Shown here: positions 25,468-33,788 of the stretch, in pieces
Layout of the letters: every line of letters starts with the position of its first letter
How positions within the stretch are numbered: the first letter of the stretch is position 1
Assembly: GCA_048201935.1 (NCBI GenBank)
Contig: DBFBGR010000003.1
Coordinates: 41,957-105,956, forward strand
Direction: 5' to 3'
Source: MGBC124762 sp048201935
GTDB taxonomy: Bacteria > Bacillota > Clostridia > Oscillospirales > Oscillospiraceae
DNA: 64,000 nucleotides
Notes under the pieces: generated by a model
What the model was told of the DNA's origin: nothing
The model's input: only the letters and a program-made list of their open reading frames with translations
The model's database searches: none
Position numbers and translations under genes: made by a program

Positions 25468-26295
25468 ATGCCCGACGTGGAAGCGGCAGTGAGCGGCGCC
25501 TTTGCCGGACTGCCGGATAAGCTGGACCTTTGGCACATCGCGTACATTCTGCTGGTCATCGTAGCCGCGGTGGTGGCCGGGCGGGTGATCCTGGGCCTGG
25601 TGGGCCGGGCGCTGAAGCGCAGCCGGCTGGACCCGGCCCTGGTGAAGCTCATCCGGGGCGGGGTAAAGTTGCTGGTGGGCGTGGTGTGCGTCCTTCTCAT
25701 CTGCGAGACCTTGGGCGTCGAGGTCACCTCTCTGCTGGCGCTGTTCTCCGTCATTGGCCTGGCTTTGTCCTTGGCGGTCCAGGGCGTGCTGGCCAACCTG
25801 GCCGGGGGCATGGTGCTCCTGTGGGCTAAACCTTTCCACACCGGCGACTTTGTGGAGGTGGACGGAGTTTTGGGCACGGTGAAGGAGACCTCGCTGATGT
25901 ACACCAAGCTGAACACCACCGACAACAAGCTGGTGTCCATCCCCAACAAGATCGTCTCCGAGGCCAAGGTGCTCAACTTCGCCGCCGAGGAGACCCGGCG
26001 TGTGGAGCTGACCTTCTCCGCCTCCTATGACAGCCCCATCGACCAGGTGAAGGCCGCCGTGCTGGAGGCGCTGGCGAAGAACGAGCTGGTCCTGGCTCAG
26101 CCCGAGCCGGTGGTGGGTGTGGCCCAGTTCGGTTCCAGCGCCATCGTGTATAATGTCTGGGCCTGGTGCAAGGGCAGCGACTATTGGCCCGCCCTCTACA
26201 GCGTCAACGAGGCCATCAAGGCCGCCCTGGACGCCCGGGGGTTGGAGATGACCTACGACCACATCAACGTGCATATGATGGGCCAAGCCAAGTGA
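25468..26295 (+). CDS. mscS: Small-conductance mechanosensitive channel (MscS family)
   Basis: 275 residues. Three membrane helices (about 20-40, 60-85, 88-110) end in the pore-lining helix with GLALSLAVQGVLANLAGG, followed by the MscS beta domain (FHTGDFVEVDGVLGTVKE) and a C-terminal alpha/beta domain. It releases solutes on osmotic downshift. Length is close to E. coli MscS (286). It starts 84 bases after tuf, beyond the terminator. Confidence 0.93.
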   Translation: MPDVEAAVSGAFAGLPDKLDLWHIAYILLVIVAAVVAGRVILGLVGRALKRSRLDPALVKLIRGGVKLLVGVVCVLLICETLGVEVTSLLALFSVIGLALSLAVQGVLANLAGGMVLLWAKPFHTGDFVEVDGVLGTVKETSLMYTKLNTTDNKLVSIPNKIVSEAKVLNFAAEETRRVELTFSASYDSPIDQVKAAVLEALAKNELVLAQPEPVVGVAQFGSSAIVYNVWAWCKGSDYWPALYSVNEAIKAALDARGLEMTYDHINVHMMGQAK

Positions 26296-26312
26296 GAAAG
26301 GAAGGATATCGG

Positions 26313-26867
26313 ATGAACGAGTGTAAAATTGCGGGAAAGGCCCTGCGGCTGGTCTTTTTGGGGGCCGCCATCGCCGCCCTGGGCAGCTTCCGGGTGGTCA
26401 ACGTCGCTGTGGGCGGCATCGCCGCCATCCTAGGCACGGCCCTGGTGCTCTACGGGCTCTATAACGCCGCCATCGCCCATCCCTACTACCGGCTGGCCAT
26501 GATGATGGAGGTGGCCTGCATCGTTATCTCCGTGCTGCTCATCATCTTCAAAAGCGGCCTGGTGGGCGGGATCTTCTCCATCCTGAACACCCTGGCGGCG
26601 CTGCTGTCCACCGCCTTCGTGTGCAGCGCCACCCGGGCCTTGCTCTTGCAGGGCGAGGACGGCGAACTGGCCGAGCAGGCCCGGCAGATCACCTTGCTGT
26701 ACGCGCTGTGCGCGGCGGTGTCCATCCTGTGCATCCTGGTGTCCTGGATCCCCCTTTTGAACATCCTGGCCAGCATCACCGGGGCTATCACCAGCATCGT
26801 CATGCTGGTGGCCAATATCATCAAGATCATCTTCTACTATAAGGCGTCCAGGTCCCTGTGCGCCTGA
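26313..26867 (+). CDS. Membrane protein of unknown function
   Basis: 184 residues with about five hydrophobic segments (roughly 12-32, 36-56, 62-82, 85-105, 128-170). The first 12 residues and a short loop with LLQGEDGELAEQARQ are hydrophilic. I recognise no family. It follows mscS by 17 bases with AAGGAAGGA, probably in the same transcript. Its 3' end overlaps the convergent mtaB gene by 31 bases. Confidence 0.75.
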   Translation: MNECKIAGKALRLVFLGAAIAALGSFRVVNVAVGGIAAILGTALVLYGLYNAAIAHPYYRLAMMMEVACIVISVLLIIFKSGLVGGIFSILNTLAALLSTAFVCSATRALLLQGEDGELAEQARQITLLYALCAAVSILCILVSWIPLLNILASITGAITSIVMLVANIIKIIFYYKASRSLCA

Positions 26868-28210
26868 GCGGCATAAAGAAGCGGGGCCGTTCCAAACGGA
26901 AACGGGCCGCGGCGTTTTGGTTTGTAGACCAGCTCCCCCAGCAGGGCGGGGCCGTCCACAGCGGTGACCTGGACAGCTTTGATAATATTATGTAAACCTT
27001 CTCCTGGCGCCCGGACCAGGACGTAGTTGGGGGCGTGGCCCTGCCAAAGTCCATCCCGCTCCTCCTCAAAAAGCACCTCCAGCTCCTGCCCCACAAGGCT
27101 TTGGAGGTACTGCCCCTGGAGCCGGCGGGCCAGCTCCCCGGCCACGCCCGCGCGGCGCTTTTTCTCCACGCTGGGCACCTGACCGGCCATGGCCGCCGCC
27201 GGGGTGCCGGGACGGCGGGAGTAGGGGAAGACGTGAAGGGCGGAGAAGCCGCATTTTTCCACAAACGCCAGGCTGGCCTGAAAGTCCTCCTCGGTCTCGC
27301 CGGGGAAGCCCACGATCAGGTCGGTGGTGATGCCGGGGTTTACATAATATTTTCGCAGCAGCTCCACGCTCTGGTAGAACCGGCCCGTGTCATACTTGCG
27401 GCCCATGGCCTGCAGGGTCTTGTCGCAGCCCGACTGGAGGGAGAGATGGAAGTGGGGACAAACGTTATGTAAACTGGAGACCCGCCGGCAGAAGTCCTCG
27501 GTCACCGTCCGTGGCTCCAAGGAGCCAAGGCGGATACGCAGGTCCGGGGCGGCGGCGGAGATGGCCGCCAACAGCTCCGCCAGCTCGGGCCTACCGGGCA
27601 GGTCCCGGCCCCAGGAGGAGATCTCGATGCCGGTGACCACCAGCTCCCGGTAGCCCTGGGCCGCCATGTCCCGGGCCTGGGCGGCGGCCCGGTCAGCGGG
27701 CAGGGAGCGCACCGGGCCCCGGGCGTAGGGGATGATGCAGTAGGCGCAGAAGTTGACGCAGCCGTCCTCCACCTTGAGCATGCAGCGGGTCCGGCCCTCC
27801 AGCCCGCCGGCGGGCAGTTCCTCGAAGGCCCGCCGCTTCATAGCGTCGTCCATGTGGGTGAGGGGGGCTTTTTGGGCCAGGGCGGCCTCGACTAAGTCCC
27901 AAAAACGGCCCCGGTCTCCCGTGCCGCAGACCAGGTCGGCCCCCAGGGCCTCGGCCTGGCCGGGGTGTGTCTGCGGAAAGCAACCGCAGACGCATAGGAG
28001 GGCCCCGGGCCGCTCTCGGCGAAGGCGGCGGATGACCTGGCGGTCTTTTTGGTCGGCCAGGTTGGTGACGGTGCAGGTGTTGACGATGTAGACCTCCGCC
28101 TCCTGGTCAAAGGGCGTCAGGACATGGCCCCGGGCCACGCCGGCGCGCTCCATGGCCTGGGACTCATATTGATTGACCTTGCACCCCAGGGTGTAAACGG
28201 CAAACCGCAC
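26837..28210 (-). CDS. mtaB: tRNA N6-threonylcarbamoyladenosine (t6A37) methylthiotransferase
   Basis: 457-residue radical-SAM enzyme that converts t6A37 to ms2t6A in ANN-decoding tRNAs. The N-terminal MTTase domain has YTLGCKVNQYE and VNTCTVT with cysteines for the second cluster. The radical-SAM domain has CVNFCAYC (CxxxCxxC). A C-terminal TRAM-like domain follows. The YTLGCKVNQYE start separates MtaB from MiaB. It is divergent from the YfbR-like gene. Confidence 0.93.
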   Translation of the reverse strand: MRFAVYTLGCKVNQYESQAMERAGVARGHVLTPFDQEAEVYIVNTCTVTNLADQKDRQVIRRLRRERPGALLCVCGCFPQTHPGQAEALGADLVCGTGDRGRFWDLVEAALAQKAPLTHMDDAMKRRAFEELPAGGLEGRTRCMLKVEDGCVNFCAYCIIPYARGPVRSLPADRAAAQARDMAAQGYRELVVTGIEISSWGRDLPGRPELAELLAAISAAAPDLRIRLGSLEPRTVTEDFCRRVSSLHNVCPHFHLSLQSGCDKTLQAMGRKYDTGRFYQSVELLRKYYVNPGITTDLIVGFPGETEEDFQASLAFVEKCGFSALHVFPYSRRPGTPAAAMAGQVPSVEKKRRAGVAGELARRLQGQYLQSLVGQELEVLFEEERDGLWQGHAPNYVLVRAPGEGLHNIIKAVQVTAVDGPALLGELVYKPKRRGPFPFGTAPLLYAAQAHRDLDAL

Positions 28211-28223
28211 GGCAAAGACCCCC

Positions 28224-28252
28224 TTGCGCTTTCGCGAATAGTTTGGTAAAAT
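28224..28252 (+). promoter_or_regulatory. Promoter of the YfbR-like gene cluster
   Basis: TTGCGC (28224-28229) and TAAAAT (28247-28252) with a 17-bp spacer. Confidence 0.5.
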
Positions 28253-28295
28253 CTATTGTACACAGGAATGTCTGATTTTGCAAGGAGAGACCGCT

Positions 28296-28874
28296 TTGAG
28301 CTACCACTTTTTCGCCTACCTCTCCCGGATGAACTGCATCGACCGCTGGGGCCTGATGCGCAACACCCGCACAGAGAATATCCAGGAGCACTCCCACATG
28401 GTGGCGGTGCTGGCCCACGCCCTGGCCGTTATCGCCAGGGAGAAGTTTGGCTCCGCCGTGGACCCCAACGAGGCCGCCGTGGCCGGGCTCTACCATGACG
28501 CGTCGGAGATCCTGACCGGCGACCTGCCCACCCCGGTGAAGTACGACAACCCCGCCATCAAGGAGGCCTACAAGGCCGTGGAGGCGGTGGCGGCGGACAA
28601 GCTCCTCAGCATGCTGCCCGCCGAGCTGGCCCCGGCCTTCGCCCCCTATGTCCGGGAGGACCTGGAGCCGGAGCTCTTCGCCATCGTCAAGGCCGCCGAC
28701 AAGCTGGCCGCCCACATCAAGTGCCTGGAGGAGCTGCGGGCGGGCAACAACGAGTTCAAGCAGGCCGCCCGCCAAACAAGAGACGCCATGGACCGCATGG
28801 GCCTGCCCGCCCTGGACCACTTCATCCAGCATTTTCTGCCGGGGTTTGAGTTGACCCTGGACGAGCTACAATAA
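28296..28874 (+). CDS. yfbR: YfbR-like 5'-deoxynucleotidase (HD domain)
   Basis: 192 residues. The HD metal-binding residues appear as RNTRTENIQEHSHMVA (first His), GLYHDASEILTGDLPTPVKY (HD pair) and KAADKLAAHIKC (last Asp). This is the YfbR pattern; the E. coli enzyme dephosphorylates deoxynucleoside 5'-monophosphates. The start is TTG 28296, seven bases after AAGGAGA; an earlier in-frame TTG at 28278 overlaps that ribosome site. It heads a run with the ACT-domain and UPF0210 genes. Confidence 0.88.
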   Translation: MSYHFFAYLSRMNCIDRWGLMRNTRTENIQEHSHMVAVLAHALAVIAREKFGSAVDPNEAAVAGLYHDASEILTGDLPTPVKYDNPAIKEAYKAVEAVAADKLLSMLPAELAPAFAPYVREDLEPELFAIVKAADKLAAHIKCLEELRAGNNEFKQAARQTRDAMDRMGLPALDHFIQHFLPGFELTLDELQ

Positions 28875-28888
28875 GGAGGAATCATACT

Positions 28889-29158
28889 ATGCGCGCCATC
28901 GTCACCGTCATTGGCAAGGACACCGTGGGCATCATCGCCGCCGTCTGCGCCCTGCTGAGCCAGCACCAGGTCAATGTGCTGGACATCTCCCAGACCGTCT
29001 TGCAGGAGTACTTCACCATGATCATGCTGGTGGACGCTAAGGAGGCCGACCTGCCCTTCGCGGACCTGGCCGAGCTGCTCAAAAAAGAAGGCGAGGCCAA
29101 GGGCCTGGACATCCGCATGCAGCGCGAGGACATCTTCAACGCCATGCACCGCATTTGA
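28889..29158 (+). CDS. ACT-domain protein (UPF0237 type)
   Basis: 89 residues forming a single ACT domain: AIVTVIGKDTVGIIAAVCALL at the start and VLDISQTVLQEYFTMIMLVD in the middle. Such stand-alone ACT proteins probably sense a small ligand such as an amino acid. It starts 14 bases after the YfbR-like gene with AAGGAGGAA and is followed after 17 bases by the UPF0210 gene. The ACT plus UPF0210 pair is conserved across many Firmicutes, which suggests a joint role, not yet known. Confidence 0.92.
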   Translation: MRAIVTVIGKDTVGIIAAVCALLSQHQVNVLDISQTVLQEYFTMIMLVDAKEADLPFADLAELLKKEGEAKGLDIRMQREDIFNAMHRI

Positions 29159-29175
29159 CATAAGGAGAGACCGCC

Positions 29176-30540
29176 ATGGCCATGTTCAACAACAATGAAA
29201 TTCTGGATACCATCCACATGATCGACCAGCAGCACCTGGACGTGCGCACCATCACCATGGGCATCTCCCTGCTGGACTGCTGCGACCCCGACCCCAAGGC
29301 GGCCTGCCAGAAGATCTACGACAAGATCACCCGCAGCGCCAAGGACCTGGTCAAGACCGGCGAGGCCATCGAGGCGGAGTTTGGCATCCCCATCGTCAAC
29401 AAGCGCATCTCGGTGACCCCCATGGCCCTGGTGGCCGGGGCGTCGGACACCCAGGACTACGTCCCCTTCGCCCAGGCCATGGACGACGCGGCCCGGGCCG
29501 TGGGGGTCAACTTCATCGGCGGTTTTTCCGCGCTGGTCCAAAAGGGCATGACCCCGGCGGACAAGAACCTCATCGCCGCCATTCCCCAGGCCCTGGCCCA
29601 GACCGAGGTGGTCTGCTCCAGCGTCAACGTGGGCTCCACTCGGGCGGGCATCAACATGGACGCGGTGGCCCTCATGGGCCGGACCATCAAGGACTGTGCC
29701 AAGCGCACCGCCGACCGGGGCGGCTTCGGCTGCGCCAAGCTGGTGGTGTTCTGCAACGCCGTGGAGGATAACCCCTTCATGGCCGGGGCCTTCCACGGCG
29801 TGGGCGAGGGCGACCGGGTCATCAACGTGGGGGTCTCCGGCCCCGGCGTGGTCCACCATGCCCTCCAGGCCGTGAAGGGCGAACCCTTCGACGTGGTGGC
29901 CGAGACCATCAAAAAGACCGCCTTCCGGGTGACCCGCATGGGCCAGTTGGTGGCCCAGGAGGCCAGCCGCCGGCTGGGCGTGCCCTTCGGCATCGTGGAC
30001 CTGTCCCTGGCCCCCACCCCCGCGGTGGGCGACAGCGTGGCCCGCATTTTGGAGGAGATGGGCCTGGAGACCTGCGGCACCCACGGCACCACCGCCGCCC
30101 TGGCCCTTTTGAACGACGCGGTCAAAAAGGGCGGCGTGATGGCCAGCTCCAGCGTGGGCGGGCTGTCCGGCGCCTTCATCCCCGTCAGCGAGGACGAGGG
30201 GATGATCGCCGCCGCCGAGAGCGGCGTGCTCACCCTGGACAAGCTGGAGGCCATGACCTGCGTGTGCTCGGTGGGCCTAGACATGATCGCCGTCCCCGGT
30301 GATACCACCGCCGAGACCCTGGCCGCCATCATTGCCGACGAGGCCGCCATCGGCATGGTCAACCACAAGACCACCGCCGTGCGCCTCATCCCCGCGCCGG
30401 GCAAGGACGTGGGCGACACCGTGGAGTTTGGCGGCTTGCTGGGCACCGCCCCGGTGATGCCTGTCCACCCGCAAAAGAGCGCCGACTTCATCGCCCGCGG
30501 CGGCCGCATCCCCGCTCCGCTGCAGAGTTTGAAGAACTGA
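29176..30540 (+). CDS. UPF0210 (DUF711, PFL-like fold) protein
   Basis: 454 residues. It matches the UPF0210 family: LDTIHMIDQQHLDVRTITMG near the start, NKRISVTPMALVAG, FIGGFSALVQKG and VGGLSGAFIPVSEDEGM. The structure class is related to pyruvate formate-lyase, but the glycyl-radical and catalytic Cys pair are not conserved, and no reaction is established. It is paired with the ACT-domain gene. A strong terminator follows. Confidence 0.92.
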   Translation: MAMFNNNEILDTIHMIDQQHLDVRTITMGISLLDCCDPDPKAACQKIYDKITRSAKDLVKTGEAIEAEFGIPIVNKRISVTPMALVAGASDTQDYVPFAQAMDDAARAVGVNFIGGFSALVQKGMTPADKNLIAAIPQALAQTEVVCSSVNVGSTRAGINMDAVALMGRTIKDCAKRTADRGGFGCAKLVVFCNAVEDNPFMAGAFHGVGEGDRVINVGVSGPGVVHHALQAVKGEPFDVVAETIKKTAFRVTRMGQLVAQEASRRLGVPFGIVDLSLAPTPAVGDSVARILEEMGLETCGTHGTTAALALLNDAVKKGGVMASSSVGGLSGAFIPVSEDEGMIAAAESGVLTLDKLEAMTCVCSVGLDMIAVPGDTTAETLAAIIADEAAIGMVNHKTTAVRLIPAPGKDVGDTVEFGGLLGTAPVMPVHPQKSADFIARGGRIPAPLQSLKN

Positions 30541-30551
30541 GCAATGGAAGA

Positions 30552-30586
30552 AAAGAGGTCACAGCTTTAAGCTGTGACCTCTTTAT
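30552..30586. terminator. Bidirectional terminator
   Basis: 16-bp inverted repeat (30552-30567 and 30569-30584), AAAGAGGTCACAGCTT and complement, with flanking A and T runs between two convergent genes. Confidence 0.85.
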
Positions 30587-30781
30587 TTATGCTCTTCCGA
30601 CCAAATAATCAATGCTTACTCGATAATGATCCGCTAATTTGATCAGAAACTCCACTGGAATGGTTCGCGTTCCCTTTTCGTACCGCCGATAGACCTCTCG
30701 CTGGCAGCCTAAAATGTCTGCGACCTGTTGTTGGGTCAAGTCGTGATCCACCCGCAGGTCCTCAATTCGCTGGAATTGCAT
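30587..30781 (-). CDS. XRE-family transcriptional regulator
   Basis: 64 residues, essentially one Cro/cI-type helix-turn-helix: LRVDHDLTQQQVADILGCQREVYRRYEKGTR, then FLIKLADHYRVSIDYLVGR. ATG 30781 is used with AGAGGTGG upstream. It is divergent from a small lipoprotein gene. Both genes are markedly more AT-rich than their neighbours, which suggests acquisition. It probably regulates itself and the lipoprotein through the shared 96-base gap. Confidence 0.88.
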   Translation of the reverse strand: MQFQRIEDLRVDHDLTQQQVADILGCQREVYRRYEKGTRTIPVEFLIKLADHYRVSIDYLVGRA

Positions 30782-30792
30782 GATACCACCTC

Positions 30793-30822
30793 TTGACATA
30801 TGCTATCATTTGGTAGTATACT
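30793..30822 (+). promoter_or_regulatory. Promoter with overlapping dyad, small lipoprotein gene
   Basis: TTGACA (30793-30798) and TATACT (30817-30822) with an 18-bp spacer. The imperfect dyad TGCTATCATTTGGTAGTA (30801-30818; six of nine positions symmetric) fills the spacer. A related TGGTAGC follows at 30844-30850. It may be the operator of the XRE regulator. Confidence 0.5.
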
Positions 30823-30877
30823 CAGTTTAGATTTGCAACCGAATGGTAGCAAAAATAAGGAAAGTAGAGGGATCAAT

Positions 30878-31225
30878 ATGAAACAAAAGAGGATTTTGGC
30901 AGCGGGATTAGCGGTACTTGTCCTATTGTTGTGCCTTGCGGGGTGTGGAGGCGGCATGAAAAGCCAACTGATCGGCTCTTGGTATTTGAACGGAGAGACG
31001 ACTTATGATCGGGATGGCAAGGAGAGTCCCACATTCATTTTGTACAGTAATGGTACTTGTATGATTGCATCTGCATATGGAACTGGCACATGGGAGCTGG
31101 TAAATGAAAACCGGTTAAAACTAACAAATTTTTACGGAGAATCCGAAACCATAGCTATTGAGAGCCTAAAGGACGGATGCCTGACCCTTGAGGGCGGACT
31201 GGTATATCTGGATTCTGTTCAGTAG
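30878..31225 (+). CDS. Small lipoprotein of unknown function
   Basis: 115 residues. The signal peptide ends in a lipobox LAGC (Cys23). The mature part, LIGSWYLNGETTYDRDGKES then FILYSNGTCMI and GTWELVNENRLKL, looks like a small lipocalin-like beta-barrel domain of the type found in clostridial lipoproteins. AT-rich codon use differs from the surrounding genes. Function unknown. Confidence 0.8.
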   Translation: MKQKRILAAGLAVLVLLLCLAGCGGGMKSQLIGSWYLNGETTYDRDGKESPTFILYSNGTCMIASAYGTGTWELVNENRLKLTNFYGESETIAIESLKDGCLTLEGGLVYLDSVQ

Positions 31226-31328
31226 AAGGGGATATAACTCGGCAAGCTACCGATGCTTTCTGGGTTACCTGGGCTGAGTAAAAAAGAAAAAATTCAAATG
31301 ATTGGCATGGTTATAACTTGCTGCAACA

Positions 31329-31370
31329 AAAAAGGGACGGTTCCATCATGGAACCGTCCCTTTTTGTTTT
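31329..31370. terminator. Bidirectional terminator
   Basis: 17-bp inverted repeat (31329-31345 and 31349-31365) with AAAAA and TTTTT at the ends, between the lipoprotein gene and the convergent ferredoxin gene. The 100 bases before it (31226-31328) show no feature. Confidence 0.85.
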
Positions 31371-31383
31371 GCGATGTACTTGC

Positions 31384-31554
31384 TTAGCCCTGGGAGATGG
31401 CGCCCACGGGGCAGTTCTCGGCGCAGTTGCCGCAGTCGATGCAAGTGTCGGCGTCGATGACATACTGGCCGTCGCCCTGGGAGATAGCGCCCACGGGGCA
31501 GCCGCCCTCACAGGTGCCACAGCTGATGCAATCACTGCTGATCTTGTAAGCCAT
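31384..31554 (-). CDS. Clostridial-type 2[4Fe-4S] ferredoxin
   Basis: 56 residues with two cluster motifs, CISCGTCEGGCP and CIDCGNCAENCP, in the tandem pseudo-repeat typical of clostridial ferredoxins (each ending PVGAISQG). It is a cytoplasmic low-potential electron carrier. The start at ATG 31554 follows GGAGGT. It is a single-gene unit. Confidence 0.97.
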   Translation of the reverse strand: MAYKISSDCISCGTCEGGCPVGAISQGDGQYVIDADTCIDCGNCAENCPVGAISQG

Positions 31555-31617
31555 TGGAATACACCTCCGTTCCTGACGAATGGATCTTACACACACTGGA
31601 CGTTTCCGTCCGAATCC

Positions 31618-31645
31618 ATTCTACCACAGATTTTGAAAATTGCAA
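31618..31645 (-). promoter_or_regulatory. Promoter of the ferredoxin gene
   Basis: Minus-strand TTGCAA (31640-31645) and TAGAAT (31618-31623) with a 16-bp spacer. Confidence 0.5.
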
Positions 31646-31747
31646 TCATTATTTTTCGACGTTTTTTGCCGGGGAATTTCTCCTCCACTGCATAAGCCGC
31701 CTGAGCCTTGGCAAAACTGGAAGCAGCAGACAAAGGAGGGGACCAGT

Positions 31748-33757
31748 ATGCCCATGTATCCCGACCCGGGCCGCCACGCCCAGGAGAACCCCTACCGCGC
31801 GCCCCGGCAGAAGGACGGCGCGGATACCCGTCTCACCGACCAGTTTGCCCGGGACCTGACCGCCCAGGCCCGGCAGGGGCTGCTGGACCCGGTGGTGGGC
31901 CGGGAGAAGGAGCTGGACCGGGTCATCCAGATCCTGGCCCGCCGGATGAAAAATAACCCCGTCCTCATCGGCGAGCCCGGGGTGGGCAAGACCGCCGTGG
32001 CCGAGGCTCTGGCCCAGGCTATGGCCGACGGTCGGGTGCCCGAGGACCTGAAGGATAAGCGGCTTTTGAGCTTAGACCTGGCGGCCATGATCGCCGGGAC
32101 CAAGTACCGGGGCGAGTTTGAGGAGCGGGTGCGCAATATCCTGGCTGAGCTGCGCCGCAGCGGCGACGCCATTTTGTTCCTCGACGAGCTCCACACCGTG
32201 GTGGGGGCGGGCTCCGCCGAGGGGGCCATCGACGCGGCCAACCTCTTAAAGCCCGCCCTAGGCCGGGGAGAGCTCCAGGTGGTGGGGGCCACCACCGTGG
32301 CCGACTACCGCCGCTACATCGAAAAGGACGCGGCCCTGGAGCGGCGCTTCCAGCCCGTGACGGTAGACGAGCCAAGCCCCCAGCAGACCCTGGACATCCT
32401 CAAAAGCCTGCGGCCCCGCTACGAGCGCCACCACAACATCCCCATCCCCGACGCGGCGCTGGAGGCGGCGGTGCGTCTGGCGGGACGCTACCTCCCTCAG
32501 CGGCGTTTCCCCGACAAGGCGGTGGACCTGATGGACGAGGCGGCGGCGCTGGAGCGGCTGTCGCCCACGTGGCAGAGCGAGGAGGTGCTGGCCCTGGAGC
32601 GCCGGGCTGACCAGGCCGCCGCCGAGCGGGAGACGGCGGCGGCCAACCGGGACTTTCACCGCTGTATGCTCCTGCGCGACGCCCAACAGAGCTTTCTTCG
32701 CCAGGCGGGGGAGCTGCGCGCGCGTTGGCGCGCCAGCCGCCGGGGCGGCGTGAGCGCCGAGACGGTGGCCCGGGTGGTGGGCATGTGGACGGGCATCCCC
32801 GTCAGCCCTTTGGGCAACGCCGAGCGCGAGCGGCTGGCGGCGCTGGAGGGAGAGCTGCTCCGAGAGGTGGTGGGCCAGCCCCAGGCCGTCCGGGCGGTGG
32901 CCCAGGCGGTGCGCCGGGGACGGCTGGGATTGAAGGACCCCAACCGGCCCGCGGGGTGCTTCCTCTTCCTGGGCCCCACCGGGGTGGGCAAGACCCAGCT
33001 CTGCCGGGCCCTGGCCAAGCACCTTTTCGGCAACGCCGAGCGCATGGTGCGCTTTGATATGTCCGAGTATATGGACAAGCACACCGCCGCACGGCTGGTA
33101 GGCGCGCCGCCGGGGTATGTGGGCTACGACGACGGCGGCCAGCTCACCCAGCGTCTGCGCCGTCAGCCCTACAGCCTGGTCCTCTTTGACGAGGTGGAGA
33201 AGGCCCATCCCTCGGTGCTGGACCTGCTGTTGCAGATCATGGAGGAGGGCAGTCTCACCGACGGCCAGGGCCGCGCCGCCGACTTCAAAAACGCCGTCAT
33301 CGTCCTCACCTCCAACCTGGGAGCCGAGCGGCTCAGCCGGGGCAAGGTGGCCCTGGGCTTTGGGGGAGACACCGGGAAGGAGGCCGCCCGCCGCGCGGCC
33401 TTGGAGGCGGCGAAGGAGTTCTTCCGCCCGGAATTTCTGGGGAGATTGGATGAGACGGTTTGTTTTGACGCTCTGGGCCCCGGCGAGATGACCCAGATCG
33501 CCCAGACCCTGCTCTCTGAGGCCGGCCAGCGCTTGGCCGCCCACGGCGTGGCGCTGGAAACGCCCCCGGCGGCGGTGGAAGGCCTGGTGGCCCAGGCCAT
33601 GGCCCAAAATCAGGGGGCCCGGCCCCTGCGGCGGCTCATCGCCCGGGAGGTGGAGGACAAGGCCGCCGAGGGTCTGCTGGCGGGCAAGCTCCGCCCCGGC
33701 GGGCAATTTTGCCTGGCGGTGCCCGAAGGGGAACTTTCTGCCAAAACCGCCGTCTAA
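31748..33757 (+). CDS. Clp-family AAA+ unfoldase without an N-domain
   Basis: 669 residues. Two AAA+ modules: D1 with Walker A GEPGVGKTAVAEAL (about 77-90) and ILFLDELHTVVG; D2 with GPTGVGKTQLCRAL (about 412-425) and LVLFDEVEKAHP, plus the sensor region LTSNLGAE. The first 30 residues are Pro/Arg-rich and there is no Clp_N repeat domain and no zinc finger; the middle domain between D1 and D2 is short. A tripeptide LGF after the D2 sensor (KVALGFGGD) sits where ClpA/ClpC carry the ClpP-docking loop, so it may work with ClpP. It starts at ATG 31748 after AAAGGAGGGG. Confidence 0.9.
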   Translation: MPMYPDPGRHAQENPYRAPRQKDGADTRLTDQFARDLTAQARQGLLDPVVGREKELDRVIQILARRMKNNPVLIGEPGVGKTAVAEALAQAMADGRVPEDLKDKRLLSLDLAAMIAGTKYRGEFEERVRNILAELRRSGDAILFLDELHTVVGAGSAEGAIDAANLLKPALGRGELQVVGATTVADYRRYIEKDAALERRFQPVTVDEPSPQQTLDILKSLRPRYERHHNIPIPDAALEAAVRLAGRYLPQRRFPDKAVDLMDEAAALERLSPTWQSEEVLALERRADQAAAERETAAANRDFHRCMLLRDAQQSFLRQAGELRARWRASRRGGVSAETVARVVGMWTGIPVSPLGNAERERLAALEGELLREVVGQPQAVRAVAQAVRRGRLGLKDPNRPAGCFLFLGPTGVGKTQLCRALAKHLFGNAERMVRFDMSEYMDKHTAARLVGAPPGYVGYDDGGQLTQRLRRQPYSLVLFDEVEKAHPSVLDLLLQIMEEGSLTDGQGRAADFKNAVIVLTSNLGAERLSRGKVALGFGGDTGKEAARRAALEAAKEFFRPEFLGRLDETVCFDALGPGEMTQIAQTLLSEAGQRLAAHGVALETPPAAVEGLVAQAMAQNQGARPLRRLIAREVEDKAAEGLLAGKLRPGGQFCLAVPEGELSAKTAV

Positions 33758-33788
33758 AGGGCCATCACCCAAAATAAGGAGAATGAAA

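Noticed and set aside
31384..31596. Longer ferredoxin frame starting upstream of 31554
   Set aside because: The extra residues are unrelated to ferredoxins and ATG 31554 has GGAGGT in place.
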